64,000 nt of DNA from Candidatus Thiothrix sulfatifontis (GCA_022828425.1 CP094685.1:1922001-1986000), one strand, 5' to 3'; positions 8,899 to 20,385 are shown, counted from the first letter of the stretch. A program made the numbers and translations. The notes: generated by a model from the sequence alone, not told the origin.

Positions 8899-10706
8899 AT
8901 CTTCTGGCGCACGTAAGTGCCGGGTGCATCACCCAGTACTTCCAGTTTGCCTGCACCGGGAATACGCGCATCGACTTCTTCGCTGGAGAAGGTTGCTACC
9001 CAGCGATTCCAGTCATGCCACCAAGACAAATCCACTTTGGTGGCATCCAATAGCCAATCTTCCGCCGTGTCATCTAGCTTTTCTTGCGTATCATTGACCC
9101 AGTGACCGTATTTGTTGGCGGCAGCGGGGTTCACAATGCCTGCAATGTGACCGGATTGCCCTAATACAAAGCGCACCGGGCCTGCGAACAGTTTCGCGCC
9201 TGCATACGTACTGCGCCAAGGCGCGATATGGTCATCGTGGGTGGAAACAAAATAAGCCGGAGTATCAATGGTGCGCAAATCAATCGGCGTACCGGAAAGG
9301 GTGAGGCAATTCGCTTGGCTCAGGCAGTTGTTCAGGTACATATTGCGCAGGTAGTAGCTGTGCATCGCCGCTGGCATCCGCGTGCTGTCTGAGTTCCAGT
9401 ACAACAGGTCAAAAGGCATCGGGTCATTGCCGAGCAAATACAAGTTCACAAAGAATGACCAAACTAGGTCATTGGCGCGGAGCATATTGAAAGCCGTACC
9501 CATGTCCTTGCCGTCGAGGTAGCCGGTTTTGTCCATGCGCTTTTCCAGTGAACCGACTTGTTCTTCACTCAGGAATACGCCGATTTCACCGGGTTCGGCA
9601 AAGTCCAGCAAGGTGGTGAAGAAGGTGGCACTTTTTACCCGCTCATCACCTTTGGCTTTCAGGTGCGCGAGGGTCGCTGCCGTCAGTGTGCCGCCTAAGC
9701 AGTAACCAATCACGTTCAAGTCACGTTCGCCGGTCGCCGCTTCGACCGCATCCATCGCCGCAATTGCTGCCTGCATGTAGTCTTCAAAGTTTAAGTCGCG
9801 GTGCTGGCTGTCAGGGTTGACCCACGAAATCATAAAGACAGTGTTGCCTTGTTCCACCGCCCATTTGACGAACGAGTTCTTTTCGCGCAGGTCGAGGATG
9901 TAATACTTATTGATCCAAGGCGGTACGATCAAGACCGGACGTTGACGAACTTTGGCGGTAGTTGGTGTGTATTGGAGCAGTTCCAACAGTTCGTTTTTGA
10001 ACACGACTTTGCCGGGGGTAGTGGCAATATCGCGGCCTAATTCAAACGCCTTCATGTCGGTCATGCGAATGCGCAATTGCCCGTCTTGGAAGTCATCCAG
10101 CAGGTTTTCCATGCCTTTGACGAGGTTTTCGCCATTGGTGTCGAGAATGGTTTGCCAGACTTGCGGGTTGGTGTGCGAGTAATTGTTCGGCGAGAGTGCA
10201 TCAATCATGCTGTTGATGAAGAACTCGGCTTTTTTCGCATCCTGCTCGGATAAACCACCAGCAGTTTGCGCCAATGTCCGCCAATAGGTTGACATATTCA
10301 GGTAAGACTGGAGCAGCACTTCGGTGAGCTGGTTTTCTTGCCATGCTGGGTGTTTGAAACGCTTGTCGGTAATCGCAGGCACGCCCGGTGACAATTTCCC
10401 GAAGCCTAGTGCACGCGCGGTGCTGTGTTGCCACAGTTTGGTTTGGCTGGTCAGCAGTGCCATATTCGCTTGCATGACGGCACTGGGATGCGAGAATAAA
10501 TTCATGCCCCATTTTGCGACAGCAATGTTGAAACTGTTATCGCCTGGTTCGGCATCTTTGCCCTGTTTGCTGGCGGCATCGCTCATCATGCGGGCAACAA
10601 AGCGTTGCCACAGGAGCATGGCGCGGGTGATGTTGGTTTGTAATTGCACGGGGTCAACCGTGTGCGTCGGTGTTGGTACTGGCTGTTGCATAGTAAGGGA
10701 TTCCAC
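8895..10706 (-). CDS. phaC: class I poly(R)-hydroxyalkanoate synthase
   Basis: 603-residue enzyme polymerising (R)-3-hydroxyacyl-CoA into PHA storage granules. The lipase-like box GYCLGG carries the catalytic Cys (about residue 335); the Asp and His of the triad lie further on, His probably in GQSGHIAG. The length and N-terminal domain match class I synthases. An internal ATG gives MQQPVP five codons later and may be the real start. No phaA, phaB, phasin or phaR gene is adjacent. It is transcribed divergently from recA across 209 bases, and its 3' end overlaps pncC by four bases. Confidence 0.93.
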   Translation of the reverse strand: MESLTMQQPVPTPTHTVDPVQLQTNITRAMLLWQRFVARMMSDAASKQGKDAEPGDNSFNIAVAKWGMNLFSHPSAVMQANMALLTSQTKLWQHSTARALGFGKLSPGVPAITDKRFKHPAWQENQLTEVLLQSYLNMSTYWRTLAQTAGGLSEQDAKKAEFFINSMIDALSPNNYSHTNPQVWQTILDTNGENLVKGMENLLDDFQDGQLRIRMTDMKAFELGRDIATTPGKVVFKNELLELLQYTPTTAKVRQRPVLIVPPWINKYYILDLREKNSFVKWAVEQGNTVFMISWVNPDSQHRDLNFEDYMQAAIAAMDAVEAATGERDLNVIGYCLGGTLTAATLAHLKAKGDERVKSATFFTTLLDFAEPGEIGVFLSEEQVGSLEKRMDKTGYLDGKDMGTAFNMLRANDLVWSFFVNLYLLGNDPMPFDLLYWNSDSTRMPAAMHSYYLRNMYLNNCLSQANCLTLSGTPIDLRTIDTPAYFVSTHDDHIAPWRSTYAGAKLFAGPVRFVLGQSGHIAGIVNPAAANKYGHWVNDTQEKLDDTAEDWLLDATKVDLSWWHDWNRWVATFSSEEVDARIPGAGKLEVLGDAPGTYVRQKI

Positions 10707-10777
10707 TTGTCTGGGCGGGTGATATTCACAGGTGTATCACAATAGCTAGTTTATGGGGCGATTGTCGACAGTTTTTT

Positions 10778-10792
10778 TGTTGCAACGCAACA
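10778..10792. promoter_or_regulatory. small inverted repeat between phaC and recA
   Basis: TGTTGC-AAC-GCAACA, two perfect 6-bp arms around three bases, directly after a run of seven T. It lies between the divergent phaC and recA genes and could be an operator for either. The binding protein is unknown. Confidence 0.35.
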
Positions 10793-10915
10793 TTTCGTTA
10801 TTTCCTGAAAATGCCTGCTTTTATCGTTCGGCATTGGCTTGCTGCTACCCGTTATGAAATAATCCCCGCTTTCCTACCACCCACACAGAATTTACCTTTA
10901 TTAAGGAGTGTCCGC

Positions 10916-11968
10916 ATGGACGAGAACAAAAAGAAAGCCCTCGCCGCCGCCTTAGGCCAGATTGAACGTCAGTTTGGTAAAGGCACTGTGATGCGCATGG
11001 GCGACTCCAGTGCTGCCCGCGACATCGAAGTGATTTCTACCGGCTCATTGGGGCTGGACATTGCCCTTGGTATTGGCGGCCTGCCCAAGGGACGTGTCGT
11101 CGAAATTTACGGCCCGGAATCTTCTGGTAAAACCACTCTGACGCTGCAAGTGATTGCCGAATGCCAAAAGCAAGGCGGCACAGCGGCGTTCATTGATGCG
11201 GAACACGCGCTTGACCCGATTTACGCGCAAAAAATCGGCGTCAATGTCGATGATTTGCTAGTATCCCAGCCGGATAACGGTGAGCAGGCGTTGGAAATTG
11301 CCGACATGCTGGTGCGTTCTAACGCCGTGGATATGGTGGTGGTCGACTCGGTTGCAGCGTTGACGCCAAAAGCGGAAATTGAAGGCGATATGGGCGATTC
11401 CCACGTCGGCTTGCAAGCACGGTTAATGTCACAAGCCCTGCGTAAACTCACCGGCAATATCAAGCGTTCCAACACCTTGGTGATTTTCATCAACCAAATT
11501 CGGATGAAAATCGGCGTGATGTTTGGCAACCCGGAAACCACCACGGGCGGTAATGCGCTGAAATTCTACGCTTCCGTGCGTCTCGATATTCGCCGCATTG
11601 GGGCGATCAAGAAGGGTGAGGAAATCACCGGCTCTGAAACCCGCGTCAAAGTGGTCAAAAACAAAGTTGCGCCACCGTTTAAACAAGCTGAATTTGAGAT
11701 TTTGTACGGCGAAGGCATTTCCCGCGAAGGCGAATTGGTTGACCTCGGTGTCAAGCAAGGGCTGATTGGCAAAGCGGGCGCATGGTACAGCTACAAAGGC
11801 GACAAAATCGGTCAAGGCAAGGATAATGCACGCAACTACCTGAAAGAGCATCCGGCAGCGGCGGCGGAAATTGAAAAAGCGGTTCGTGAGGCTTGCATGA
11901 ATACTCCGGGTTTTGCCGCAGTGACTGAAGAAGCCGACAGCGATGCCGGTCTTGATGACGTTGTTTAA
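10916..11968 (+). CDS. recA: recombinase RecA
   Basis: 350-residue DNA strand-exchange ATPase and SOS co-protease. It starts at ATG 10916, preceded by AAGGAG; the long upstream extension of the frame is not conserved protein. Walker A is GPESSGKTT (about residues 66-74), Walker B is [10 protein letters not shown], and loop L2 begins at [20 protein letters not shown]. The acidic C-terminal tail is present. recX follows with a one-base overlap (TAATG). I found no CTG-N10-CAG LexA box upstream. Confidence 0.98.
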   Translation: MDENKKKALAAALGQIERQFGKGTVMRMGDSSAARDIEVISTGSLGLDIALGIGGLPKGRVVEIYGPESSGKTTLTLQVIAECQKQGGTAAFIDAEHALDPIYAQKIGVNVDDLLVSQPDNGEQALEIADMLVRSNAVDMVVVDSVAALTPKAEIEGDMGDSHVGLQARLMSQALRKLTGNIKRSNTLVIFINQIRMKIGVMFGNPETTTGGNALKFYASVRLDIRRIGAIKKGEEITGSETRVKVVKNKVAPPFKQAEFEILYGEGISREGELVDLGVKQGLIGKAGAWYSYKGDKIGQGKDNARNYLKEHPAAAAEIEKAVREACMNTPGFAAVTEEADSDAGLDDVV

Positions 11969-12408
11969 TGGCTAATGGGCGGGAATGCGAAACGGTAGCG
12001 GTGCGCTTGTTGGCGCAACGTGAGCATTCCCGCCATGAACTCGCGCAAAAAGTGCGTCAGCGTTGCGAGTGCGATACTATCAGTCTGAACGCGCTCTTGG
12101 ATAAATTGCAGTCGCTGGGTTATCTGGATGATGCCCGTTACGCGGCTGCTTTTGTCCGCTCGTCAATCTCGCGGGGGCGTGGCCCGCAGCGGATTAACTA
12201 TGAATTACGCGAGCATGGCGTAGATGATGCTACGGCTGCTCAGGCATTGGCAGAAGCCGATGTCGACTGGCACGATCTGGCCTGTGAACAACGGATCAAG
12301 AAATTTGGCGGGGAAATCCCGGCTGATTACAAGGAACGCGCCCGGCAATCTCGATTTCTTGCCGGGTGCGGTTTTTATACCGATGCGATTAAAGCTGCTT
12401 TCCAATGA
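11968..12408 (+). CDS. recX: regulatory protein RecX
   Basis: 146-residue all-helical protein that caps RecA filaments and limits recombination. The RecX repeats are visible: [43 protein letters not shown] and, at the end, the block ending DAIKAAF. The start ATG shares its A with the recA stop, so recA and recX are translationally coupled, as in many proteobacteria. The stop overlaps the alaS start by four bases. Confidence 0.93.
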   Translation: MANGRECETVAVRLLAQREHSRHELAQKVRQRCECDTISLNALLDKLQSLGYLDDARYAAAFVRSSISRGRGPQRINYELREHGVDDATAAQALAEADVDWHDLACEQRIKKFGGEIPADYKERARQSRFLAGCGFYTDAIKAAFQ

Positions 12409-15017
12409 ATACTGCTGAACTCAGACAACATTTTCTCGATTTTTTCGCCAGCAAAGGCCATGAAATCCTTCCGTCCAGCTCGCTGATACCGGGCAATGAC
12501 CCGACCTTGCTGTTCACCAACGCAGGCATGGTGCAATTCAAGGACGTGTTTTTGGGCGAAGATATACGTCCTTACAAGCGTGCGACGACTTCGCAGCGTT
12601 GCGTGCGGGCGGGCGGCAAGCACAACGACTTGGAAAACGTTGGTTACACCGCGCGGCATCACACCTTTTTTGAAATGCTCGGCAACTTCAGTTTTGGCGA
12701 TTATTTCAAACACGATGCGATTCACTATGCGTGGGAGTTCCTCACCGAAGTGCTGAAATTGCCCAAAGGTAAGCTGTGGGTGACGGTCTACGCAGACGAC
12801 GACGAAGCCTATAACATTTGGGCGCAGCAAATCGGCGTGCCAACCGATCGTATTACCCGCATCGGCGATAATAAGGGGGCACGTTACGCTTCCGACAATT
12901 TTTGGCAGATGGGTGACACCGGGCCGTGTGGACCTTGCACCGAAATTTTCTACGACCACGGTGAACATATTTGGGGCGGGCCACCGGGAACGCCAGAGGA
13001 AGACGGCGACCGCTATATCGAGATTTGGAACTTGGTGTTTATGCAGTATGAGCGCACCAAAGATGGCGAAATGCGCCCGCTGCCGAAACCTTCCGTTGAT
13101 ACCGGCATGGGCATGGAGCGTCTGGCGGCGGTGATGCAAGGCGTTCACAGCAACTACGAAATCGACCTGTTCCAAACGCTGCTCAAAAAAGGCACGGAAC
13201 TGGCGAAAAATGCCGACCCGAATAGCCCGTCATTGAAGGTCATTGCTGACCATATCCGTTCTTGCTCCTTCCTGATCGTGGATGGGGTTTTGCCGTCGAA
13301 TGAAGGGCGTGGTTATGTGTTGCGCCGGATTATTCGCCGTGCTATCCGTCACGGCTACAAATTGGGCATGGAAGCACCGTTTTTCCACAAGCTGGTACAG
13401 CCATTAGTGGATGAGATGGGCAAAGCTTATCCTGAACTTGCTGCTGCCCAGCCCTTGGTCGAACAGGCGTTGGAAAAAGAAGAACGCCGCTTTGCCGAAA
13501 CCCTCGAACAGGGCATGAAGATTCTGGAAGAGGCGATTGCGGGCATGTCCGGCGATACCATTGACGGCGAAACTGTGTTCAAGTTGTATGACACTTACGG
13601 TTTCCCGGTGGATTTGACGGGTGATATTGCCCGCGAACGCAATCTCAAGTTGGACGAAACCGGGTTTGAAGCGGCGATGAATGCGCAACGCGAACGCGCC
13701 CGTGCTGCTGGTAAATTCGGCGCGGATTACGGCGACAAGCTGGATGTGAGTGGAGTCACCGAATTCCACGGCTATGAGCAATTGGCGGAAACGTCCACCA
13801 TTACCGCGTTATTCCGTGGTAGCGACGCGGTAACGAGCCTGCAAGCGGGTGATGAAGGGCGTATCGTGCTGGATCACACCCCATTCTATGCCGAATCCGG
13901 TGGTCAGGTGGGCGATACTGGCGTGTTGCACACGGGGGATGCGGTATTCCGCGTTACCGATACCCGTAAGCAGGGTGCAACCTTTATCCATATTGGCACG
14001 CTGGAATCCGGCACCTTGTCCGTCGGTGCAAACGTTGCTGCTGAAGTGGATGCCGAACGCCGCCAAGCCATCATTCTCAACCATTCCGCCACGCACTTGA
14101 TGCACGCAGCACTGCGCCAAGTGTTGGGTACGCACGTTGAGCAAAAAGGCTCATTGGTGACACCCGACCGTTTGCGCTTTGATTTCTCGCAGCCTGACCC
14201 GGTTTCATCCGAGCAAATTGCGGAGGTGGAAGCCATCGTCAACCGCGAAATCCGTGCCAATGCCGCGACTTCTGCGCAAGTCATGAACATGGAAGCCGCC
14301 AAGCAAGCCGGTGCAATGGCATTGTTCGGCGAAAAGTACGGCGATGAAGTGCGTGTTTTGAAAATCGGTTTCTCCACGGAATTGTGCGGCGGTTGTCACG
14401 TGAACCGTACTGGCGACATCGGCTTGTTTAAAATCGTCAGTGAAGGCGGGGTTGCCGCAGGTGTGCGCCGTATCGAAGCTGTGACTGGCGCGAATGCGCT
14501 GGCGTGGCTTGCGGAAGTGACCAGCCGTTTGGATAACGTCGCACGTTTGCTCAAATCCAATCCAGTGGAAGTGACGGACAAGCTTGACGCAATGCTGCAA
14601 AAAAGCCGCGCTCTCGAAAAGGAACTGGAACAGCTTAAAGGCAAAATGGCTTCCCAAGCCGGTTCTAACCTTGCCGATCAAGCGGTGGAAGTGGGCGGAA
14701 TGCGCGTCCTCGCAGCACATTTGGAAGGGGCTGATCCCAAATCCTTGCGCGACACCGTTGACCAGTTAAAAAACAAACTGGGCAAAGCGGTGGTGATTCT
14801 CGCCACGGTAGCCGATGGCAAAGTCAGTTTGGTGGCAGGTGTCACCAAAGACGAAACCGCTAAAGTCAAAGCCGGTGATTTGCTGGGCTTTGTGGCAACG
14901 CAACTGGGTGGCAAAGGCGGCGGTCGCCCGGACATGGCTCAAGGCGGCGGCACGGATGTGGCAGCATTGCCCACCGCGTTAGCCAGCGTACAAGGCTGGG
15001 TTGCTGAGCGCGTTTAA
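12405..15017 (+). CDS. alaS: alanine--tRNA ligase
   Basis: 870-residue class II synthetase charging tRNA-Ala. The order is N-terminal catalytic core (starts [14 protein letters not shown], motif [16 protein letters not shown]), tRNA-recognition domain, editing domain with the metal site HSATHLMH and CGGCH, and C-Ala domain ending in a Gly-rich [15 protein letters not shown] block. It is full length. It overlaps recX by four bases, giving the classic recA-recX-alaS unit, and is followed after 42 bases by lysC. Confidence 0.98.
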   Translation: MNTAELRQHFLDFFASKGHEILPSSSLIPGNDPTLLFTNAGMVQFKDVFLGEDIRPYKRATTSQRCVRAGGKHNDLENVGYTARHHTFFEMLGNFSFGDYFKHDAIHYAWEFLTEVLKLPKGKLWVTVYADDDEAYNIWAQQIGVPTDRITRIGDNKGARYASDNFWQMGDTGPCGPCTEIFYDHGEHIWGGPPGTPEEDGDRYIEIWNLVFMQYERTKDGEMRPLPKPSVDTGMGMERLAAVMQGVHSNYEIDLFQTLLKKGTELAKNADPNSPSLKVIADHIRSCSFLIVDGVLPSNEGRGYVLRRIIRRAIRHGYKLGMEAPFFHKLVQPLVDEMGKAYPELAAAQPLVEQALEKEERRFAETLEQGMKILEEAIAGMSGDTIDGETVFKLYDTYGFPVDLTGDIARERNLKLDETGFEAAMNAQRERARAAGKFGADYGDKLDVSGVTEFHGYEQLAETSTITALFRGSDAVTSLQAGDEGRIVLDHTPFYAESGGQVGDTGVLHTGDAVFRVTDTRKQGATFIHIGTLESGTLSVGANVAAEVDAERRQAIILNHSATHLMHAALRQVLGTHVEQKGSLVTPDRLRFDFSQPDPVSSEQIAEVEAIVNREIRANAATSAQVMNMEAAKQAGAMALFGEKYGDEVRVLKIGFSTELCGGCHVNRTGDIGLFKIVSEGGVAAGVRRIEAVTGANALAWLAEVTSRLDNVARLLKSNPVEVTDKLDAMLQKSRALEKELEQLKGKMASQAGSNLADQAVEVGGMRVLAAHLEGADPKSLRDTVDQLKNKLGKAVVILATVADGKVSLVAGVTKDETAKVKAGDLLGFVATQLGGKGGGRPDMAQGGGTDVAALPTALASVQGWVAERV

Positions 15018-15059
15018 TCGGGTTTAATTTAGAAGTGTTTTGAAGGTAAACAGTAAACA

Positions 15060-16292
15060 ATGGCACTGATCGTACAGAAATACGGCGGTACATCGGTTGG
15101 CACACCTGAGCGTATCGAGGCTGTGGCTGACCGGGTAATCCGCTGGAAACAACAGGGCAATGATGTCATCGTGGTGGTGTCCGCGATGTCGGGCGAAACC
15201 AATAAGTTGGTCGCGCTCATCAACGCCATTAACCCACAAGGTTCGGAGCGCGAAAAAGACGCAATTCTGTCCACCGGCGAACAAGTCACGATTGGCTTGC
15301 TGGCAATGGCGTTGGAAAAGAAAGGCCAACCGGCGCGTTCTTACACCGGGGCGCAAGTCCGCATTTTGACCGATGATGCGCATACCAAAGCGCGTATCCG
15401 CGACATTGATGCCGACCCGATCCGTAAGGATTTGGCGGAAGGTAAAGTGGTGGTGGTAGCAGGTTTCCAAGGTGTGACCGAAGATGGCAGCATTACCACC
15501 TTAGGGCGCGGCGGTTCGGATACCACGGGCGTGGCATTGGCAGTGGCGTTAAAAGCCGACGAATGCCAGATTTACACCGACGTGGATGGCGTTTACACCA
15601 CCGACCCGCGTGTCGAACCCAAAGCGCGTCACATTCCGCGCCTGACCTTGGAAGAAATGCTGGAAATGGCCAGCCAAGGTTCCAAGGTGCTGCAAATTCG
15701 TTCGGTTGAATTTGCCTACAAATATGATATGCCTATCCGCGTGCTGTCCAGCTTTGACGAATTTGGTCAGGGCAAAAGCACGCTGGTCACTCGTGAGGAA
15801 GAAGTAATGGAAGAAGTCTCAGTCCGTGGGATTGCGTTCAATCGTGATGAAGCTCAATTGACGGTAACGGGTGTGCCGGATCGCCCCGGTGTTGCTTACC
15901 AGATTCTGGGGCCGATTTCGGATGCCAATATCGAAGTCGATATGATTGTGCAAAACATTGGCTCGGATAGCTCGACCGATTTCACCTTCACAGTACATAA
16001 AAACGATTACGCCAAAGCGCGTGATATTCTGTGTAAAACCGGCGAAACCTTGGGCGCAAAGCAATGCACAGGTGATGAAAATATTGCCAAAGTCGCCATT
16101 GTGGGCGCGGGAATGCGTTCTCACGCAGGCGTTGCCAGCAAGATGTTTAAAACATTGGCAGATGAGGGCATCAATATCCGCATGATTTCCACGTCGGAAA
16201 TTAAAGTGGCGGTCGTTGTCGATGAGAAATATTTGGAACTCGCTGTGCGGGTGTTACATCAAGCGTTTGGCTTAGCGCAAACAGCCGCTTAA
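15060..16292 (+). CDS. lysC: aspartate kinase
   Basis: 410-residue monofunctional aspartokinase catalysing the first step toward lysine, threonine and methionine. The kinase signature VQKYGGTSVG is at the N-terminus, TLGRGGSDTTG is the substrate-binding block, and two ACT domains (about residues 265-405) provide feedback control. The length fits the alpha-type of the alpha2beta2 enzymes; an internal beta start is not obvious. There is no lysine riboswitch, since only 42 bases separate it from alaS. A strong terminator follows. Confidence 0.96.
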   Translation: MALIVQKYGGTSVGTPERIEAVADRVIRWKQQGNDVIVVVSAMSGETNKLVALINAINPQGSEREKDAILSTGEQVTIGLLAMALEKKGQPARSYTGAQVRILTDDAHTKARIRDIDADPIRKDLAEGKVVVVAGFQGVTEDGSITTLGRGGSDTTGVALAVALKADECQIYTDVDGVYTTDPRVEPKARHIPRLTLEEMLEMASQGSKVLQIRSVEFAYKYDMPIRVLSSFDEFGQGKSTLVTREEEVMEEVSVRGIAFNRDEAQLTVTGVPDRPGVAYQILGPISDANIEVDMIVQNIGSDSSTDFTFTVHKNDYAKARDILCKTGETLGAKQCTGDENIAKVAIVGAGMRSHAGVASKMFKTLADEGINIRMISTSEIKVAVVVDEKYLELAVRVLHQAFGLAQTAA

Positions 16293-16310
16293 TTCCCGAA
16301 TAAATTGCTT

Positions 16311-16352
16311 AAAAAACCCGCTGGTGTCTTGAGTAACCAGCGGGTTTTTTTG
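16311..16352 (+). terminator. rho-independent terminator after lysC
   Basis: Inverted repeat AACCCGCTGGT (16315-16325) / ACCAGCGGGTT (16335-16345) with a nine-base loop, followed by a T run. It closes the recA-recX-alaS-lysC unit. Confidence 0.93.
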
Positions 16353-16557
16353 TCTATGCATGAATGTGTTAGGTGGTTTAATTAATGCTTGTTGTATAAA
16401 GAATACATTGGTAAAAACGCAACTTTCATGCAAATAGTTAAGCCTCAGTTAAGTGCTAATATGGGATGGTTGATGCTACCAACGACTGTGATGATGCTTT
16501 AGGGGTATCGCCGGGCTTTTGGGATACATAAATGCAGCAATAGGGAGATTATGCGAT

Positions 16558-16758
16558 ATGTTGATTCTAACACGGAGGGTAGGGGAAACCCTCATGATTG
16601 GGGATAATATCAGCGTTACGGTTTTAGGGGTAAAAGGTAATCAAGTTCGCTTGGGAATCAATGCACCGAAAGATGTTGCCGTACATCGCGAAGAAATCTT
16701 TGAACGCATTCGGCACGAACACCTTGAGCCGGTCGCGATTGAAGAAAATGCAAATTAA
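16558..16758 (+). CDS. csrA: carbon storage regulator CsrA
   Basis: 66-residue homodimeric RNA-binding regulator that represses or stabilises target mRNAs at GGA motifs. The start is [16 protein letters not shown], and the RNA-contact residues near the second RNA-binding region (VAVHREEI) are present. ATG 16558 follows AGGGAG by ten bases; the in-frame upstream extension is not CsrA-like. The leader has several GGA triplets, including the one in the Shine-Dalgarno, so autorepression is plausible. The location between lysC and tRNA-Ser is standard for gammaproteobacteria. Confidence 0.96.
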   Translation: MLILTRRVGETLMIGDNISVTVLGVKGNQVRLGINAPKDVAVHREEIFERIRHEHLEPVAIEENAN

Positions 16759-16810
16759 AGCTTTACGCTAAGCCGATTTGAAGGTATTCTTGCCGCCTTC
16801 AACCAGTACC

Positions 16811-16901
16811 GGAGAGGTGGCCGAGTGGCCGAAGGCGCTCCCCTGCTAAGGGAGTATGGGTCAAAAGCCCATCGCGGGTTCGAATCCCGCCCTCTCCGCC
16901 A
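16811..16901 (+). tRNA. tRNA-Ser(GCU)
   Basis: The acceptor stem GGAGAGG pairs with CCTCTCC (16891-16897), followed by discriminator G and an encoded CCA (16899-16901). The anticodon stem CTCCC/GGGAG (16838-16842, 16850-16854) encloses the loop CTGCTAA with anticodon GCT at 16845-16847. A long variable arm follows, and the T loop is GTTCGAATC, typical of a class II serine tRNA. Its place after csrA matches E. coli. Confidence 0.97.
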
Positions 16902-16935
16902 TATTCATACGTCATGTTGTTGACATGATTGTATC

Positions 16936-16973
16936 AAAAGCCCTTGCAGGTTATTGTCTGTAAGGGCTTTTTT
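16936..16973 (+). terminator. terminator after tRNA-Ser
   Basis: AAAAGCCCTT (16936-16945) and AAGGGCTTTT (16963-16972) form a stem around a 17-base loop, followed by further T. It ends the tRNA transcript 35 bases downstream of the CCA. Confidence 0.85.
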
Positions 16974-17006
16974 GTATTAACGTTATTAGCGCACAGACCA
17001 AGCCCC

Positions 17007-18647
17007 ATGATACGTATCACCGAATTGCGCCTGCCGCTGGAATACCCCGCCGATGCCCTGTCTGTGGCGATTGCCGGACGTTTAGGCATTGCGACGGCTG
17101 ACCTGTTAAGTTTTAGCGTTTTCAAACGCGGTTACGATGCCCGTAAGCGTGACGCGATTGTGTTGGTTTACACCATAGACGCAGTGCTGCCTGATGAAGC
17201 CGCGCTACTGGCTAAGTTTGCGGATGATCCTCACGTTAAAATTGCCCCTGATACCACCTACCGTTTTGTGGCGCATGTGCAAGAAGCACCCGCTATTCGT
17301 CCCGTTGTTGTCGGCTTTGGCCCCTGCGGTTTGATGGCAGGCTTGGTGCTGGCGCAAATGGGCTTGCGTCCGATTATTTTGGAGCGTGGCAAAAAAGTCC
17401 GCGAACGTACCAAAGATACTTGGGCGCTATGGCGTAAAAATCAGCTCAACCCTGAATCGAATGTGCAATTTGGGGAAGGCGGCGCTGGTACATTTTCCGA
17501 TGGCAAGCTTTATAGCCAGATCAAAGATCCCAAACACTACGGGCGCAAAGTCTTGACTGAATTCGTCAAAGCGGGCGCTCCCGAAGAAATCCTCTATGTT
17601 AGCAAACCGCACATTGGCACTTTCCGTCTGGTGAAAATGGTGGAAAACATGCGGGCGCAGATCGAAGCCTTGGGTGGTGAAATCCGGTTTCAGCAACAAG
17701 TGACTGATATTTTGATCGAAGATGGTCAGGTGCGTGGTTTGACTTTGGCGGGTGGGGAGCAACTGCGTGCCGATCAAGTGATTATGGCCTTGGGACACAG
17801 TGCGCGGGATACGTTTGCGATGTTGCACGAGCGCGGCGTGTTTATGGAACAGAAGCCATTTTCGCTCGGTTTTCGGATTGAACACCCGCAAACGCTGATT
17901 GATCAGGCGCGGTTTGGTAAACATGCGGGCAATGAATTGCTGGGTGCGGCGGATTATAAGCTGGTGCATCACGCTAAAAATGGGCGCTCGGTGTACAGTT
18001 TTTGCATGTGTCCGGGCGGTCAGGTGGTCGCGGCAACCTCTGAAGTTGGGCGAGTTGTTACTAATGGCATGAGCCAATATTCGCGGGCGGAACGCAATGC
18101 CAACGCGGGGATTGTGGTCGGTATTACGCCCAACGATTACCCCGGTAATCCACTGGCAGGGATGGAATTTCAACGCCAATGGGAATCCCGTGCTTACGAA
18201 TTAGGCGGTCACGATTATTCTGCACCGGGGCAATTGGTGGGCGATTTCCTTAAAGGCAGAGCATCGACGCAATTGGGTTCTGTCGAGCCATCGTATCAGC
18301 CGGGTGTGCATTTGACTGATTTGGCAACCAGTTTGCCGGGTTACGCGATTGAAGCGATTCGGGAAGCCTTGCCCGCGTTTGAACGGCAAATCAAAGGCTT
18401 TTCGATGCATGACGCGGTATTGACCGGGGTGGAAACGCGCACGTCTTCGCCACTGCGGATGACGCGCGGTGAGGATTTGCAAAGCCTAAACGTTAAAGGG
18501 CTTTTTCCGGCTGGCGAAGGCGCGGGTTATGCTGGAGGCATTCTCTCGGCGGGCGTGGACGGTATCCGCGTCGCGGAGGCATTAGCGACTCAAATGCTGG
18601 AGGCTCACCATGACCGGAATCATTCGCACCACTTGGCACAACGCTGA
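17007..18647 (+). CDS. FAD-dependent dehydrogenase of the COG2509 type
   Basis: 546-residue flavoprotein of unknown substrate. An N-terminal region (starting MIRITELRLPL) precedes a Rossmann nucleotide-binding motif VVGFGPCGLMAG (about residue 100), and a C-terminal FAD-binding block GLFPAGEGAGYAGGI closes the fold. NAD(P)/FAD-dependent proteins of this group are widespread and uncharacterised. The ATG at 17007 is chosen because upstream codons run through the tRNA terminator. The last 38 bases overlap the next gene, an unusually long overlap. Confidence 0.8.
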   Translation: MIRITELRLPLEYPADALSVAIAGRLGIATADLLSFSVFKRGYDARKRDAIVLVYTIDAVLPDEAALLAKFADDPHVKIAPDTTYRFVAHVQEAPAIRPVVVGFGPCGLMAGLVLAQMGLRPIILERGKKVRERTKDTWALWRKNQLNPESNVQFGEGGAGTFSDGKLYSQIKDPKHYGRKVLTEFVKAGAPEEILYVSKPHIGTFRLVKMVENMRAQIEALGGEIRFQQQVTDILIEDGQVRGLTLAGGEQLRADQVIMALGHSARDTFAMLHERGVFMEQKPFSLGFRIEHPQTLIDQARFGKHAGNELLGAADYKLVHHAKNGRSVYSFCMCPGGQVVAATSEVGRVVTNGMSQYSRAERNANAGIVVGITPNDYPGNPLAGMEFQRQWESRAYELGGHDYSAPGQLVGDFLKGRASTQLGSVEPSYQPGVHLTDLATSLPGYAIEAIREALPAFERQIKGFSMHDAVLTGVETRTSSPLRMTRGEDLQSLNVKGLFPAGEGAGYAGGILSAGVDGIRVAEALATQMLEAHHDRNHSHHLAQR

Positions 18648-19380
18648 AGTACTGAGCAATCAACGCTGGACGGAGCGTTTGTTGACCTTGCGTATTCGCA
18701 CCGAACCGTTGCCGTTTACAGCGGGTCAATTTGTCACTTTGCGACTACCTATCCCCACGGGCGACGCCACAGAACTGGTGGCGAAATCCTATTCGCTGAT
18801 CAATGCCCCTGACGAAGAGGCGTTGGAAATTTTCTACAATATCGTTCCCAACGGCAAACTCTCCAACGCTTTGGCACGATTACAACCGGGTGATAGCCTC
18901 GAAATTTCGCAACCTGCCAAAGGTTTTTTTGTGTTGGATGAAATCCCCGCTGTGCCGAATCTGTGGATGATTGCCACGGGTACAGGTTTAGGGCCTTATT
19001 TGTCGATTCTCAAAACCCCGCAGCCTTGGCAGCGTTTCCATAAAATCGTGTTGGTACACGGTGTGCCGCTGGTGAATGAGTTGGCGTATGCCGATTTGAT
19101 CCAAACGTTTGCTACAAAATACCCTGAGCAATTCCGTTTTATTAGCTGTGTGACTCGCGAAGCTAACCCCCATGGGTTGGAAGGGCGGATTACCACTCAC
19201 CTAGAATCTGGCACATTGGAACAAACGGCTGGCACAACCATTACCGCAGACGATACCCACGTCATGCTGTGCGGCAACCATAATATGCTTAATGATATGA
19301 AAGCCTTGCTGGGCAATCGCGGGATGCAGCGCCATTTGCGCCACAAGTCGGGGCATATCACCACAGAACAGTATTTTTAA
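18610..19380 (+). CDS. fpr: ferredoxin--NADP(+) reductase
   Basis: 256-residue flavoenzyme moving electrons between NADPH and ferredoxin or flavodoxin. FAD is bound through KSYSLINAP (RxYS-type motif), NADP through ATGTGLGPYLSIL and VMLCGNHNML, and the C-terminus ends in EQYF, close to the aromatic-ended tail of bacterial Fpr. The start lies 38 bases inside the preceding flavoprotein gene, so the two are probably co-expressed. The gene symbol is by family resemblance. Confidence 0.9.
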   Translation: MTGIIRTTWHNAEVLSNQRWTERLLTLRIRTEPLPFTAGQFVTLRLPIPTGDATELVAKSYSLINAPDEEALEIFYNIVPNGKLSNALARLQPGDSLEISQPAKGFFVLDEIPAVPNLWMIATGTGLGPYLSILKTPQPWQRFHKIVLVHGVPLVNELAYADLIQTFATKYPEQFRFISCVTREANPHGLEGRITTHLESGTLEQTAGTTITADDTHVMLCGNHNMLNDMKALLGNRGMQRHLRHKSGHITTEQYF

Positions 19381-19451
19381 AGTCGTAATCTGGGCGCAAG
19401 CACTGTAAAATTAACCGCTTGATTACATGGGTCAACGGATAAACAACAGGC

Positions 19452-20385
19452 ATGAACCCGGATTTTCTGGACTTTGAACAACCGATCGCCGAATTACAGG
19501 CGAAGATCGAAGAGCTGCGTTACGTCGGTGACGCTGAAATTAACCTGAGCGAAGAGATTGGCAAGCTGGAAGAAAAAGCTGCCTCGTTGACCCGTTCCAT
19601 TTTTTCCAAACTGACCCCGCGTCAGATTTCGCAGCTTGCGCGGCACCCAAAACGCCCGTATACGCTGGACTTGATCCGTTATTTGTTCACTGATTTCAAA
19701 GAGTTGCACGGTGATCGCGCCTTTGCCGATGATAAGGCGATTATTGGTGGTATGGCAAGGTTTCGTGGTCAGTCGGTCATGGTCATCGGGCATCAGAAAG
19801 GGCGCGATACCAATGAAAATATCAAGCGCAATTTTGGTATGCCCCGCCCGGAAGGGTATCGCAAGGCTCTGCGTTTGATGCACATGGCGGAAAAATTCCA
19901 ACTGCCGATCATTACCTTTATCGACACGCCCGGTGCATACCCCGGTATCGGCGCGGAAGAGCGCGGTCAAAGTGAAGCGATTGCCCGCAATTTGTACGAG
20001 ATGGCGAAATTGCGCACCCCGATTATTTGCACGGTGGTGGGTGAAGGTGGCTCTGGTGGTGCATTAGCTATTGGGGTGGGCGACCGGGTGATGATGTTGC
20101 AATACGCGACTTACTCGGTGATTTCGCCGGAAGGTTGCGCGTCGATCTTGTGGAAAAGTGCGGAAAAAGCGGCTGATGCGGCGGATGCGATGGGAATTAC
20201 GGCAGATCGTCTGAAATCTCTGGGGTTGATTGAGCAGATTATCCCTGAGCCGTTGGGTGGAGCGCACCGTGATATGGAAGCAGCGGCGCAACATATCGGC
20301 GAGGCGCTCGATGCTAATCTACGCAATTTGAAGACCATGAATATCGACAAATTGTTGGATCAGCGTTACCAGCGCATTATGGGCT

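Noticed and set aside
15018..15059. Lysine riboswitch before lysC
   Set aside because: Only 42 bases separate alaS and lysC, too short for the structure.
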